From Limnoperna fortunei (lineage: Eukaryota > Mollusca > Bivalvia > Mytilida > Modiolidae), in contig OX104123.1 in NCBI GenBank assembly GCA_944474755.1, positions 22,469,083-22,533,082 on the forward strand: a stretch of DNA of 64,000 nt, in the 5' to 3' direction. Below, piece after piece: positions 34,238 to 45,413 of the stretch; position 1 is the stretch's first letter; each line of letters opens with the position of its first letter. The notes under the pieces are model-generated. The model did no database searches, had not been told where the DNA came from, and saw nothing but the letters and a program-made list of their open reading frames with translations. A program made the translations under genes and the position numbers.

Positions 34238-34290
34238 TATAAAGTCGAAAGCACCACACATAAAGTCGTTAGCACCGCAAAATTCTATGA
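34238..34290 (-). repeat. Remainder of the right 21-bp array
   Basis: TATAAAGTCGAAAGCACCAC, ACATAAAGTCGTTAGCACCGC: a little over two units in the same orientation as 28431-28715, separated from it only by the transposon. The sequence after it (AAAATTCTATGACGTC) does not match the outer flank of the left arm. Confidence 0.9.
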
Positions 34291-35161
34291 CGTCAGCAGG
34301 AAGAGTTTAAGCGGATAACAAACAGTAATGTAATACAAGGGGTGGTCAACATTCAGGACGGTTCTATTTAACTGGAACACAGTTTATTTCAATATCTATG
34401 TAATTGCAGGGGTGTGTATTACATTATCGATTTTCTAACCTTTTGATAGATTGTAAACGAATGCGCTAAAAATATATCAAATTAAACGAATCGTATGGAT
34501 GTAATGTTTAACAAAATGAGTACAATGTACTTTCACTGACTAAATGGTAGTATGAGCTATTCTCCGTTACATGATTTTCATACATAGTCAATTTTGTCCA
34601 CGACGTATCAGTGAAGTGTGATGACGTCACCAGTTTGCGAATTCGTTCGTGGCAAACGACTATAAATCAGTTCCTTCAATAATATGATTTTATTGGCACA
34701 CAAATTGCAATTTAAATTTTCCTCAAACTTAACGACCTAACATTTATTGTAGCAAGACCTACTTGAAGTACTAATAACAAACATTTTTTGTATAAATAAT
34801 TTGATGGTTAAGGTACAAATTAAAGCAAATAGAAGCAGAATTTGCAAAAACATTCTTTGCGCCCAAAAGGAGCTGAACATAATAGAAAAGGACAAAGAAA
34901 AATACACACAATAATAATAAGTACAAAAGATAAAGATATTGTCTTGTATTATTACATTTATTCTTTAACAAATGGTTGTAATAAAATAACAAAAGATTTT
35001 AAGTAACAGTATAAGCTAGCGCATCTTAACAATATTTTGTTTAATTATAATTTATTTGTATGTTATATATTAAAATATTATAATCTTATGAACTTTTAGA
35101 AATTTTTTTTAACTTAATTTAGATTCTTTATCAACAAGTTTAGTTGATCAAAGATTGTTGC
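34291..35161. other. No gene recognised
   Basis: AT-rich, including poly-A/T rich stretches at 34770-35110. No motif-bearing frame. Confidence 0.45.
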
Positions 35162-35173
35162 CTTCAGAAGATA

Positions 35174-35307
35174 GCCCAGCGCGTCCCCGGGTGGCGGATA
35201 GGGGAGACCACCCCCATTTTCCGTTGATTTATTGTTTGTTAACTTGTTCCCGTCCTGAATATAGCTGAAATACTGCTCGCTGGACGTAAAGCAGACATTC
35301 AATCAAT
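35174..35307 (+). mobile_element. SINE family B, internally deleted copy, with target duplication
   Basis: Starts GCCCAGCGCGTCCCCGGGTGG and ends with the shared tail CCTGAATATAGCTGAAATAC, CGTAAAGCAGACATTCAATCAAT. About 250 bases of the body present in the 52536 copy are missing. Flanked by CTTCAGAAGATA at 35162-35173 and 35308-35319, a 12-bp target-site duplication. Confidence 0.9.
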
Positions 35308-35681
35308 CTTCAGAAGATAACAACCAAGTAAATTTACCATTAATCTCGAGAGGATTAAAGTTTTTATATTTGTTTGCTATGGTTTTCTAAAAACAGTTTT
35401 CTAGTGTTGTCTAGTTTTGTACATCTAAGTAAAAAATGAAGAACATAGCTTACACAATCTTTTATTGGCATTAGGACCTATACATCTTCCTTTTTCTATT
35501 TCAAGATCGTGATTACTGATTCTAAATTTTATAACTGTCTTTCGGTTATATAATCACCGCATTCTAAGTATTTTTTTGAAACTAAAATCCGTTTTATGTT
35601 CTAAGTTTATTACCATGAACTTGGTTAGGATTATCTCTAAACAACTGATCATGCCAACTCTTTTTGAATTTCTCATGTTTA

Positions 35682-36080
35682 GGTATCCAAAAAAAAACTG
35701 GTGAAATAGATCAGGATGACCAGGTTGACAACTCAAATAAGAGGAAACGTTTACACACTGAGCCCGTCGGTACGGGAGTATCGGTACAACCAGTACCGGG
35801 AACTAGCCAACTAGGGACATGGTAAGGAACACCACCATCTCAGAAACGGGAACCGACATGGTCCTACAAACGTGTTCGTTTAGACAGGGAATCGCCATGT
35901 TTTGTTCCCGGATGTGAAATTAGGACCCGAAAATTAAGAAAACACGTAGTGGACAGACATTTACCTCCGCTTTTGATGGACGACATGTCGGTGGGCATTA
36001 AGTTTTACTCGTGTCGGTACGTACGTCCGAACGAATTTCCGTCAAGCTTTTCTCAGAAACCGTACATGAGAAAAATTTGA
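35682..36080 (+). pseudogene. Zinc-finger ORF relic
   Basis: Preceded by an acceptor-like TTTCTCATGTTTAG. One frame to the stop at 36078, broken only by TAA at 35823-35825. The first part is polar (IDQDDQVDNSNKRKR). The second contains CFVPGCEIRTRKLRKHVVDRH, a C-x4-C-x10-H-x4-H finger, then PPLLMDDMSVGI. I associate such single-finger ORFs with multicopy retroelement-linked genes in molluscs, but the family is not identified here. Confidence 0.55.
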
Positions 36081-36239
36081 AAATTTGCAGGATCACAAGT
36101 TGTACGTCATAAGCAACATTCAGACCTGTCGGACAACTATTTTATTTAGCGGGGGCATCTGTGTCCCATGGACAAATTCTTCGATATTTTTTATTCCTGA
36201 AAGTTTAAATCTTAAACTTCCTTTAATCAAAAGAAAAGT

Positions 36240-36535
36240 GCAAAAAATGGCATTAAATTTTGGTTGTTTGGCCATAACAATATGCGGCAAGTCGGCCAAG
36301 GTAAAGAACCTAGTGCAATATGTTAACACTAGATGCAGAATTCCGCAAGAATCAAGAATACAGGGCCCAGTTATTAGCCCTGTGTCAAGAGATGGGCCGG
36401 GACATGACAGAATATTTTCGCCTCCATCCCATTAATTGCAACACTATATTGGCGCACTGGAGGTAGCTGATGCACTTAATGAGAATACTGGAAGACTGGC
36501 AGCTCGACATGTTAAAGAGCTGATACACCCCAGAC
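36240..36535 (+). pseudogene. Continuation of the zinc-finger ORF relic
   Basis: Three successive frames give helix-like sequence: LNFGCLAITICGKSAKVKNL (36255-36315), then LDAEFRKNQEYRAQLLALC-QEMGRDMTEYFRL and NCNTILAHWR up to a TAG at about 36467, then EVADALNENTGRLAARHVKE and LIHPRRVVRG. HWR followed by a GR-AAR segment looks like the C-terminal domain of the same multicopy protein. One-base changes separate the pieces. Confidence 0.45.
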
Positions 36536-36743
36536 GTGTAGTCCGGGGTAGATAGACATTTGTTTATAGGGGAGGGGGAGAGGAATTAAGCAGCGGCGGT
36601 CGTGGATGCATTTCTTGTCATAGATCGTAGAGTTGTTTACATTCTGTAAATATGTTGTTGCATGTTGGTTTTTCTACTCCATGGAGGACTCTACAGTCTG
36701 CTGGCCTGTCTTTGAACAGAAATGGGGGGAGGGGGTTGTTGTA

Positions 36744-37132
36744 TTGATTGATTGGATGTTTGATGTCCAGCGAGCAATATTTCAGCTATATTCATGACGG
36801 GAACAAGTTAACAAACAAAAATCTATTAAAATATCGGTAGGATGGGACACAGGGAACCAAATTTTGACAGCCACTGGGAAAGTACAGAGTGTTGGGTAGG
36901 GGCGGGGAATTTAGCCTTTTGCAGTGGCTACAATGAGCCTACTCTTTATCCGAAATCTACTAAAATGATCTTTATCGTGCAAGGAGCGTTGCATTCTCCA
37001 AACACGTTACCCATTATGGCCCGCGGCCAGGCTTTCGTATTATGACCCGACAACCCCCTAACGAGAGGGTCTCCTCTATCCGCCACCCGGGAACGCGCTG
37101 GGCTAGTCTGTGGGTCTAGCACTGGGAATGGT
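36744..37132 (-). mobile_element. SINE family B, near full-length
   Basis: Same order as the 52536-52945 copy: tail (ATTGATTGATTGG on plus), CAATATTTCAGCTATATTCA, GGAATTTAGCCTTTTGC, CAAACACGTTACCCATTATGG, GCCACCCGGGAACGCGCTGG, CACTGGGAATGG. No clear flanking duplication. The open frame 36842-37045 is inside it. Confidence 0.85.
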
Positions 37133-37540
37133 CACAGTTAGTTGTAAATTAAATTTATATATCGTTGGTTAGGTTGTAGGTTTTATTGCACATGGCTTTC
37201 TGGAGACCAACACCAAAGTAAACAAATGTAGATACATGTTTATTTCTAAAATAGCAGTGCTGGAATTCCAAAAGACCAGCCCTTATTTACATAATGGTAC
37301 ATGACAAAATAAAATATTACTCAACACACAATTTAACAACATTGTCACAAACTCAATAAAATAATCATTCGTACACCTTTCTATTTGTCTCTATTCCGCG
37401 AATTAATTGTCCAAAAGTGTAATTTATGCCTCGCTTAATGTAATAACTTAATTGTCAATTTTTAAATAATCACAAGGTATAAATATTCGTAAAAATTGTA
37501 ATTAACTTGTCTCTAGTCCGAATCCTTAATATATTACAGT

Positions 37541-38125
37541 TCTTTATATGTTGACGATTGTCTCATTAGTTATCGTGGAAAAAAATATGAATAATATTGA
37601 ACGTCAACTACAGTTATGTTTAAATAGAATAGAAAAATGGGCAATGAAGAATGGTTTTAAATTCTCTACTGCCAAAACTTTTCGCATGCACTTTTGTAAC
37701 AAAAGAAAACTGCATCCAGATCCCGAACTTACATTATATAACAATCCTATAAAAATTGTGAGAGAAACTACTTTTCTTGGTTTAATATTCGATTCAAAGC
37801 TCACCTTTCTTCCCCATATCAAAATGTTAAAAAATAAAAGCCTAATAGCATTATATATTTTAAAAGTCGTAGCCAGTACCGACTGGGGTGCTGAGTGCGA
37901 CGTTTTACATAATCTTTTTAGATCGCTGGTTCGATCTAAATTGGATTATGGTTGTTTTATTTATGGTTCTGCTCGCAAGTCATATGTCAAAATCCTTGAT
38001 ACGGTTCATCATCAAGGATTGCGACCATGTCTTGAAGCCTTTCGAACCACACCTATAGACAGCTTATATGTAGAAGCAGGCGAGCCTTCTTTGTGTCAAA
38101 GAAGAATAAAGCTGAACACCTGACC
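37541..38125 (+). pseudogene. LINE-I copy 3, RT C-terminal fragment
   Basis: A near-duplicate of 9625-10182, on the plus strand: MNNIERQLQLCLNRIEKWA, FKFSTAKTFRMHFCNKRK, FLGLIFDSKLTFLPHIKM, LVRSKLDYGCFIYGSARKS, ILDTVHHQGLRPCLEAFR and SLYVEAGEPSLCQRR. The YVDD box (LYVDDCLISY) sits just before at 37541-37570 in the neighbouring frame, shifted by one extra A in a seven-A run. The right end is abrupt after QRRIKL, so this is a fragment truncated on both sides. Confidence 0.92.
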
Positions 38126-38877
38126 TGTAAAAAAAACAAACATAATACCAATATAAAAAGCCTTCATTATATACAATCTTCTTTATTAATTTTAGCTTGA
38201 TTGCTTTGATGGTAGCCTTATTCCAAGGTTGTTTCAATCTGCATCTACAGTTTCTACAAATTATCTTGAAGTTTCTGACATTGCATGAACAGATATTGTT
38301 TCTATTAAACTTACATCACACATCTATTTTAAGAGATTTATAACTCTTGTTAAACCAATCATACTGGTACATACTCGATCCTTATCAGTGATTGGAATGA
38401 TTATAATTATAACTATGGTAAAAAAATTCTTACTCATGAGTGCATATCTTTTGTTTTCATCAATTGGTCTTTTTTATGTTGGATATTCCCATACACTGTG
38501 CAGTTTTGAATCTCATCATTCCACTAGGTTTAATACTAGTTTCTCTGGTGTATTTGCAGAGGAAATACATCTGTCCAGTGATGTCTTATTTATTTTAATA
38601 CCACAGCTGGCATCGCTAACAAAAGCAATCTCTGAAAAAAGCAAAGGCGATAATGAACATTATTATATAGATAGAGATGAAATATCGAATTTTCCGAGTG
38701 ACAGAAATCACGGTAAATCACATGTGAAAATTATCGTTTATTTTCACTCTCGGGTTTTTTCCCGCCAAAAATGTCAGTTGGTTTTGTAATATACAGATAT
38801 ACTCATCCGCCGTTCATAAAATATAGGATTAAGCATTACAAATTTACGAAAACAATTTTGATCTATATAATAAACAG
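38126..38877. other. Unassigned; one 133-codon frame
   Basis: The frame 38388-38789 has a hydrophobic start (FLLMSAYLLFSSIGLFYVGY) then a polar half. No motif recognised, and no clear exon borders. It could be chance in AT-rich DNA. Confidence 0.2.
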
Positions 38878-39044
38878 GATAATCAATTGGGCGTCGTGAA
38901 TATCCTAAATATGATCACTCGTGCCGCATAGAGCATCAGATTAAACTCGTGCGCGGAACAAGTTCCGCGCACTCGTTTAATCAGATGCGTTATGCGGCAC
39001 TCGTGATCATATTTTGGATATTTACTGCGCCCAATTAATTATCC
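38878..39044. repeat. 167-bp near-perfect palindrome
   Basis: The arm GGATAATCAATTGGGCG...ATATGATCACTCGTGCCGCATA...GCGCGGAAC faces its complement GTTCCGCGC (overlapping at the centre, about 38957), TATGCGGCACTCGTGATCAT and GCCCAATTAATTATCC. A few mismatches only; no loop to speak of. It fits a foldback MITE; no unambiguous target duplication was found. Confidence 0.9.
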
Positions 39045-39450
39045 TATAATTATTTATATCATGCTTCAACCTAGAAACTCCAGTGCATATTAATTAATAC
39101 AAAGAAAACATATAAAATATGTTAAATATAAGTAACCTATTACAAAATAAATTGTTACACAGACTGATGCAACAAGTGTACATGTATACCCTTTTTGACA
39201 AAATATATAGTAAGAATATGATTAAATAAGTCAAGAAAACACAAAATTTTTGTTTATCACAGCTTATACATAAGCCCTTCTTTTTTATGTACTGAGCATT
39301 GAGAATTGATTGACACTTCACTAGTATTGACAACTGATAAAAAATAAGAAGTTATGACAAAAAACATATAAAAAAGGATCCAATTTACTTTATGATTAAA
39401 AGCAAATCAATTTGGAATCTGCAATTTATAAAAAGTTAAGGTATGCATAC

Positions 39451-40828
39451 CATCTATTGGCACATCATTCACACATACATTAGATGTCAATTCTGCCTCA
39501 ATACTAGTTTCTAAAAAGAAATTAGTAAATTATACAAATTTTTTAAAAAGCCATCTATCTGTATACACGAGCCTGTTAAATTTCCTGAATGATTGACACT
39601 TGCTGGAACAATTATATCGGTCTGCAAACATGATAATGAATCAAACCCTAACACAAACATTGTATACAGTTCTTAACAGTGAATCATGTGCTTGCTTTAC
39701 TTTTGTCTTTACCTGAGTAACGAAGCCCTCTTCTTAAAACAAGCCATCTATCTGTTTACATGGGCCTCTTATTCTTCTCGAATAAATTATCATGCATATG
39801 GGTATCACGAGACAAATACCCAGGAACTATAAAGTTGATCTGCATGATGTATGATTTTAGATGTTACTTATATATGATTGAAATAATATTCTTTAAATTA
39901 GTTTATTTCCACCCATTTTCTCTACGGTCAAGTAGTTTTTTTTACATATTTTGTGACTTGGAATTCGGGGATTATTGTACATGTCATTCTTGAAAATGAT
40001 AAAAGGCATATTTTAAATTACCTATTGTTAGCTCCTTTTCCTCAAAATGAGCTTCAAATTCATTGCCTGAAAAAAAATACAAAGTTTATAGTAAACATAA
40101 AACATCAAAAATAAAATTTTAGATTTAGGCTTCTAAGTTCTGATGTGTAATACATGTATAAAGTTATACAGAATTTGCATGAACAATTATATGAATCAAT
40201 CATGAAGACGTACATCAGTAAATGATGTTGAACAGTTAATGTGAATGATGGTTTAATAAGGAGTTTGTAGTTTCAATGGATACTATATTTAAATACAAAA
40301 TACCTGTATTTATTATAGAACTTTCATTTCCTATGTCAGTTGAAACTTCCTTGAGACATTCCTATCATTTTGAGCAATCTTTGGTGTTGAGTGGGACACT
40401 TTTTTTCTGTTTATATAGAGTTTTTTTCTGGTATATTCTACAAAAAAAATTACAATCACACATATCCAACATATGCATGCAATTATACTGAATATCTAAA
40501 CAAAATTCAACACTACATTTGTATATTATAATATTCCGATCTTTATCCGAAAGCAGTGTTCTGACATCTGTTTTTATTAGAAATCTGGCTTCACTGGTTT
40601 TGTTTTAATAAAGGGGAATAATCAATGTAAACTGGTTCCCATCTGACTGAAAAATGTTCTGAAAAGTTGCACTTGTGTCATAGTTGTTCTGTTTGTATTT
40701 GATGCATCTATGTTTTCAAAAATATTAGCAAGATCTTTATCCTTCTTTGTTGCAAACCGTGAGTCTGACATTGTTAACGGTACCAGTATATTTAATTTTA
40801 AACTTAAGTTTGCATAGAAAATTGTCAT
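39451..40828 (-). pseudogene. Minus-strand exon set resembling a Crypton/DUF3504-type protein
   Basis: Exon a (40828 downward) reads MSDSRFATKKDKDLANIFEN, then IDASNTNRTTMTQVQLFRTF. The pattern SRF-T--D---I-E--D--NT-R-T-----FR-F is what I recall at the start of DUF3504/Crypton-type proteins. Exon b (40022-40066) has TTTTTTTCAG before and GTAATT after, and reads NEFEAHFEEKELTI. Exon c (39451-39510) has TTCTTTTTAG before and GTATGC after, and reads TSIEAELTSNVCVNDVPID. b and c join in phase. The donor of exon a is weak and the recombinase domain was not found. Confidence 0.4.
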
Positions 40829-41364
40829 GCTGCTTTATAGCACCAAAATTACCATTTATTAAACTACATTAATTGTCTTACCATGCGTCATTATTTCAAA
40901 ATACATGAACATGCAGTGCTCAAGAAACGGTAAAGACATGCAGAGATTACATGACGTCTTTCTTACGATTTTATACATGCACAATTTAGTGTAACCTGTA
41001 AAAAAATATTACATACTGTTCAATCCTATTGACTTGTGTAAGAAAGTACACAATAAATATACCTGAAGAGTAAAAAAAAACTATGGTGGTCCTACACCTG
41101 AAGAGGCCGTAGACAGGTATATCAACTTCTATTACTTTTGAAAAAAAGTGGTACTGAAAGAAGGTAATATATGCACCATAAAACTGATATATACACCTTT
41201 TTTAATGAATCGTGGATTACGTATTCTTCAAGACAGGTCACTGAAACTGCTAAAGAAAAGGAAGAGGCTATTTATTTTAAGCATTTTGCAAGCAGCAATC
41301 ATTATGAAGTTGTTTCGTTGTCACTGAAAATAAAAGCGACGATTCTAAACAATATTTAAACGCA

Positions 41365-43382
41365 TTGAACAAAAGAAAACTAATTGTAAATGAAGTAACG
41401 AATTTAAACAAAAAGATTAAAACTGATAATGGAAAATGTCAAGAAAGATCTAGTTCTATCAAACTGCCACGAAAAAGAGTGTACAGTGAATTGCTCAATC
41501 AAGGTGATGACGATACCTTGCAGAACTTGCTAAAAAAGAAAAGGTTAATTATCAGTTATGTCCAGACTTTAGAAACATAAAAATCGCGAGGCAAAAAACT
41601 AAATATCACCAGAATATAGCTTGTAAAGAGGAGCTGTTAAAGAAAAATATGAAAATGATTTGGTATACAGAGAAAAGGTTAAATCATCAAGTGTCGAAAA
41701 ATATATCAAAATATAATAAAGGGTACAGAGAAAATAAGAAAAAGTTGAGAATTGAAAAATATGCAACAGATGAAATACTGTGAAAAAAGCTAACATTGAG
41801 AAATATGCAAATGAAGAAGGGCACAGAAAAGCTGCAAAAAAGCATCATTGAACGATATGCTAACGATGAAGAAAAAAAAAGAAAAGTTAAGGAAAACGCT
41901 ACTAATAAAAGATTGGCTGCCAAAGAAGCACAGAAGAATATTGAAAGGATCATAGACAAAGTTAATAAGGTTGTTGCAAAAGGACCAGAATTTGTTTGTG
42001 CATGTTGTTTCAGGCTGTTGTTTGAAAATCAGGTAATATCAAGTAGTATGCAAACATATGCAAAAAGGGTGACAAAATTGAATCTGTTGCTGACACTTGC
42101 ATATAAATAAATACTTGCACAAATGTGGAGAGGAATGTTTGGTGTTCTGTCTGCATGTAGGTTCAAGCAGAAAAGAGTTGTGGATTTGCTACAACTGTCA
42201 TAGAAAAATACTGAATGGTCAAATGCCTGCAGAATCATTTTCAAATAATTTAGCATTGGATGACATTCCAAAAGAACTCGAGATTTTTATGTTCTAAATT
42301 ATGGACATAACTGATACTTAACTTTTTCTTTGTCATTTTTAGCAAGTTCTGCTTGGTATGGTCATCACCTTTGATGCTACGAGTGAAACTGAAAAGAAAG
42401 CTTAGTTACAAAGGCTATGATCATTATCAATTTGTGAATAAAAAACATCTGGAGGAAGCACTGCTTTTTTTAAAGAAAAACAACATCTGGTATTCAGAAG
42501 TTAGCTTTAACAAAACATGGCTATATCCCATTCCTGAAACGGATAAAAATGACATAGAAGAGCAAACTGATATGTCTTACAAAATTGACAATTAGGAAGA
42601 ATTTGGATGCGACAGTAATGACGATTCAAGAGAATCGTTCAATGATAGAATTGATGATACAAAAGTATTAACACTCGAAAATGATACTTATTTACATGAT
42701 GGCCTTCATGGAGTACAGCTCGAATACTTGTTTACAACCCTCTGACATCGATCAAGAAGCTTTGGACATTTATTTCGATAAAGTCTATAATCTTTCACCG
42801 GCTGAATTTAACACACCTACAAGTATTTTACGTGAAGAAGGAAATGAAGCAAAAACTTTTCCCGTGCATTAACCGTCTGGAAAGAATACTGTCAACGAAG
42901 AACGACAAGAGAAACTTTCTTTACTTAGATATTTCAACATCAGACTTGTAAGTGTTGAGAACAGATTTGTCCGAGATACGTCATACATATTTTTCAGTCA
43001 ATACATGTCTGAACTGGATAGAGTAATATCTAATGTGCAGATATCATTAAGAAAAGAGTCGCCTTTGACGCAAGATGGGAAAAAATAACTAGTAAGATAT
43101 TATGTGATAAAAATTCAAATCTCAAAGATTTATTCAAGAAGTATGAAGCTTTAAAATATTTGAAACCAGCCCACACAGAAGGATATTTTTGCCATGATCC
43201 GTCAATTCGGAACAACAACTTTCTTTTGTTCATTTCCGTCTGCGGACTTCAGATGGACAGAAATTACAGCTACAATATTGAAACAGCAGGGAGTTAATAG
43301 AAATGCAGAAAAACTTACATGGAATGAGCAGTGCCAAGTTCTTTTCAGTAACCCTGTGACAGTAGCTAGAATAATAGCATAA
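41365..43382 (+). pseudogene. Helitron Rep-helicase, N-terminal half, many frameshifts
   Basis: At least seven frame pieces in order: a Lys-rich start (41365-41580); coiled Lys/Glu region (41796-41970); FVCACCFRLLFENQVI and WICYNCHRKILNGQMPAESF (CxxC pairs, about 41990-42240) followed by LALDDIPKELE; VKLKRKLSYKGYDHYQFV (about 42373); [20 protein letters not shown] and [10 protein letters not shown] (42726-42866); RFVRDTSYIFFSQYMSEL (about 42965); FFCSFPSADFRW and LFSNPVTVARI (43217-43375). This is the zinc/DUF6570-like region followed by the Helitron_like_N domain of animal Helitrons. It stops before the HUH nuclease motif, and the helicase is missing. The element ends were not found. Confidence 0.85.
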
Positions 43383-43383
43383 T

Positions 43384-43520
43384 GTCCCATACATTCATAG
43401 TACAACATTCACGAAAAAAAAATGTATAATTGGAAAAGAAAACTTGTCGGAAAAAAAAGAAAAATAAATATAGGTTCAATCGTTCTAAAGAACGATTAGT
43501 AAACATTCCCCTCTAAAAGA
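43384..43520. repeat. Fragment of a hairpin-bearing repeat
   Basis: TAATGTCCCATACATTCATAGTAC resembles 45272-45297. AATCGTTCT-AA-AGAACGATT (about 43478-43497) is a 9-bp stem with a two-base loop, in the place where the other copy has its hairpin row. Confidence 0.5.
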
Positions 43521-43704
43521 ACACTTAAAATGAATGACCTTGAAACTAAAAAGCTAAGCAGCATAAGTTATTTGTCTATAACAATTAATAAGAACAAAAA
43601 TGATAGGAAAACTATTTTCAAATCTTTTTAAATAAAAGTGGTCATTAAGTAGGACTTAAGAAAACTTGAAAGACCTTGACAACGGATCTTTTAATCTACG
43701 TATA

Positions 43705-44179
43705 GCCCCGTGCGGGATCCGGGTGGCTAAAAGAATAGACCGCAGTCGCGCTAGCTTGTCGTAAAAAGCGACTAAATAGCGCCCAGTACCCTGACCGGCG
43801 TGTCAGGTCGGTTTGCCTAAAGACCGACTGGGATGTGTGCCGCAGGTGGTTGAATGGGGTACCCCTGGCAAGCTGGGCTTGTCAGGCCATAATACGAAAA
43901 ACCTGACCGCAAACCATATTAGTGCACCGTGTTGGGAAAAATGCCACGTTCCTCGCACGTTAAAGAACGCTGCTGTAGTATTCGCTATAAGTAGGGATTT
44001 CGATCCCGCTACAGGAGGCTAAATTGCCCGACCCTATCCATCCTCCCATTTGCTAGTGGCAGTCTAAAATCCGTTACCCCTATTTTTCCTTGTGTCCCAT
44101 CCCATTTTCATTCATCATCATTTCATGTTCATTTATCATCCATTTTATGTTCATCGCATGAATATAATCAATCAATCAA
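43705..44179 (+). mobile_element. SINE family A, full-length, with target duplication
   Basis: Head GCCCCGTGCGGGATCCGGGT and GGCTAAAAGAATAGACCGC, body with TTCGATCCCGCTACAGGAGG, tail (ATCA)n. Flanked by TTTAATCTACGTATA (43690-43704) and TTTAATCTATGTATA (44180-44194), a 15-bp duplication with one difference. The tail has lost the AGCTGAAATATTG part of the LINE-like end found in the copies at 15676 and 26727. Confidence 0.93.
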
Positions 44180-44194
44180 TTTAATCTATGTATA

Positions 44195-45265
44195 TATTAC
44201 TAATTGACATTAGCATTTATGAAAAGGGAACTTAAAATACATGGGACATGAAAAAACGTTCAAATAGGACTTTGACTCTAATAGCGTGACCTTGACCATA
44301 ATGAATGTCAACGGTGATCAACATTGAATATTTTATGCCAATATCTTTTATAGTCATTGAGAAATGACTACTTATAATAAATAGCAAAAATTAGAAAATG
44401 ACCTTGACCTTTAACCTTGTGTGTTTTCAAGGTCAAGGGTTATAATGGTCTATAGTGAAGACCCCTGCCTCTACTATCAATAGTTGATAAGTTATTAATG
44501 AAAAACTAATTATCAATGGATGTAATGGGGGATAACTCCTATAAGATATAGTCGGATCATTTCCCTCAAAACAAGGAAAAAATTGCGCCTTTTAATGAGA
44601 CCAACATTTTATCCATTATAACGTATTGCCCATTTTTTACCGTTTCAATGGAATAACGATGACAAGACAAAGGTCAAAATTTCAAACGTGACCTTGAACT
44701 TTTGTCCATTTTCAAGGTCAATGATGACTAATGATATTAGGTTTCATATAAATATCTGTTCTAGTTACATAGATATAGTGATATAATGCAATTCACAATA
44801 TATTTTAATTGGTCTAGGGGAGATAACTCTTATAAAAGGTCAATTTAAAAACCTTAATATGATATACATTTTGGTAAAGGTTTCAGTTCTCTATCTGTTA
44901 TAGTAAAGGAGATCTGCACACAACAAAAGGTCAAAAATTAGAACTTGACCTTTGACCTTGTGACCTTTTTCAAGGCCAAGGATGACCAACACTGAAATCC
45001 CAAGTCTCTATCACCTACGGTTCATGACATAAATGGTATAAAATGTACTTGCAATAAATAAGGCGAAACAACTCCTATAAGGAATCATCGTAATCCTTTG
45101 CGCAATATGTAACAAATTGTCACAATCAATAGCTGACCATTTTGCAACAACTTTTATTGGGACATCTTTTACGGTTTCATAATTAATCTATACACAAGGT
45201 TTTTTGCGACAGGGCCAATTACTCCGTAAAGAAAAAGTGTTCGTCGGTGTGCCAGGTTAACTGGG
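44195..45265. repeat. Degenerate dispersed repeat rich in GACCTTGACC / TTCAAGGTCA
   Basis: The phrases GTGACCTTGACC, TTTTCAAGGTCA and GGAGATAACTCCTATAA recur at uneven spacing (about 44280, 44405, 44690, 44950). No coding frame. Confidence 0.5.
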
Positions 45266-45413
45266 AAATCGTAATGTCTAATACATCCATAGTACAAAAT
45301 GTCTTTACGACATGTCGCGAAACAAAATTTAAAATGGGATAATAAAAAACTTGGTGGAAGAATAATAAGAATAATAAGAAACAGACAAAAACAGTAAACA
45401 GACGAATAACAGG

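Larger units (their letters stand above)
28712..34241. other. TATA target-site duplication of the DNA transposon
   Basis: TATA at 28712-28715 immediately before CAGTC and TATA at 34238-34241 immediately after GACTG. Left flank GCACCGCA-TATA and right flank TATA-AAGTCGAAAGC join as a normal unit of the surrounding minisatellite (GCACCGCATATAAAGTCG). A 2-bp AT duplication with ends ACAGTC/GACTGT is the only alternative reading. Confidence 0.85.

Noticed and set aside
38388..38789. Membrane protein gene
   Set aside because: One hydrophobic stretch in AT-rich DNA; no family motif, no exon context.
43705..44179. DNA transposon (MITE)
   Set aside because: The ends are not inverted repeats, the tail is (ATCA)n and the duplication is 15 bp, which fit retroposition of a SINE.
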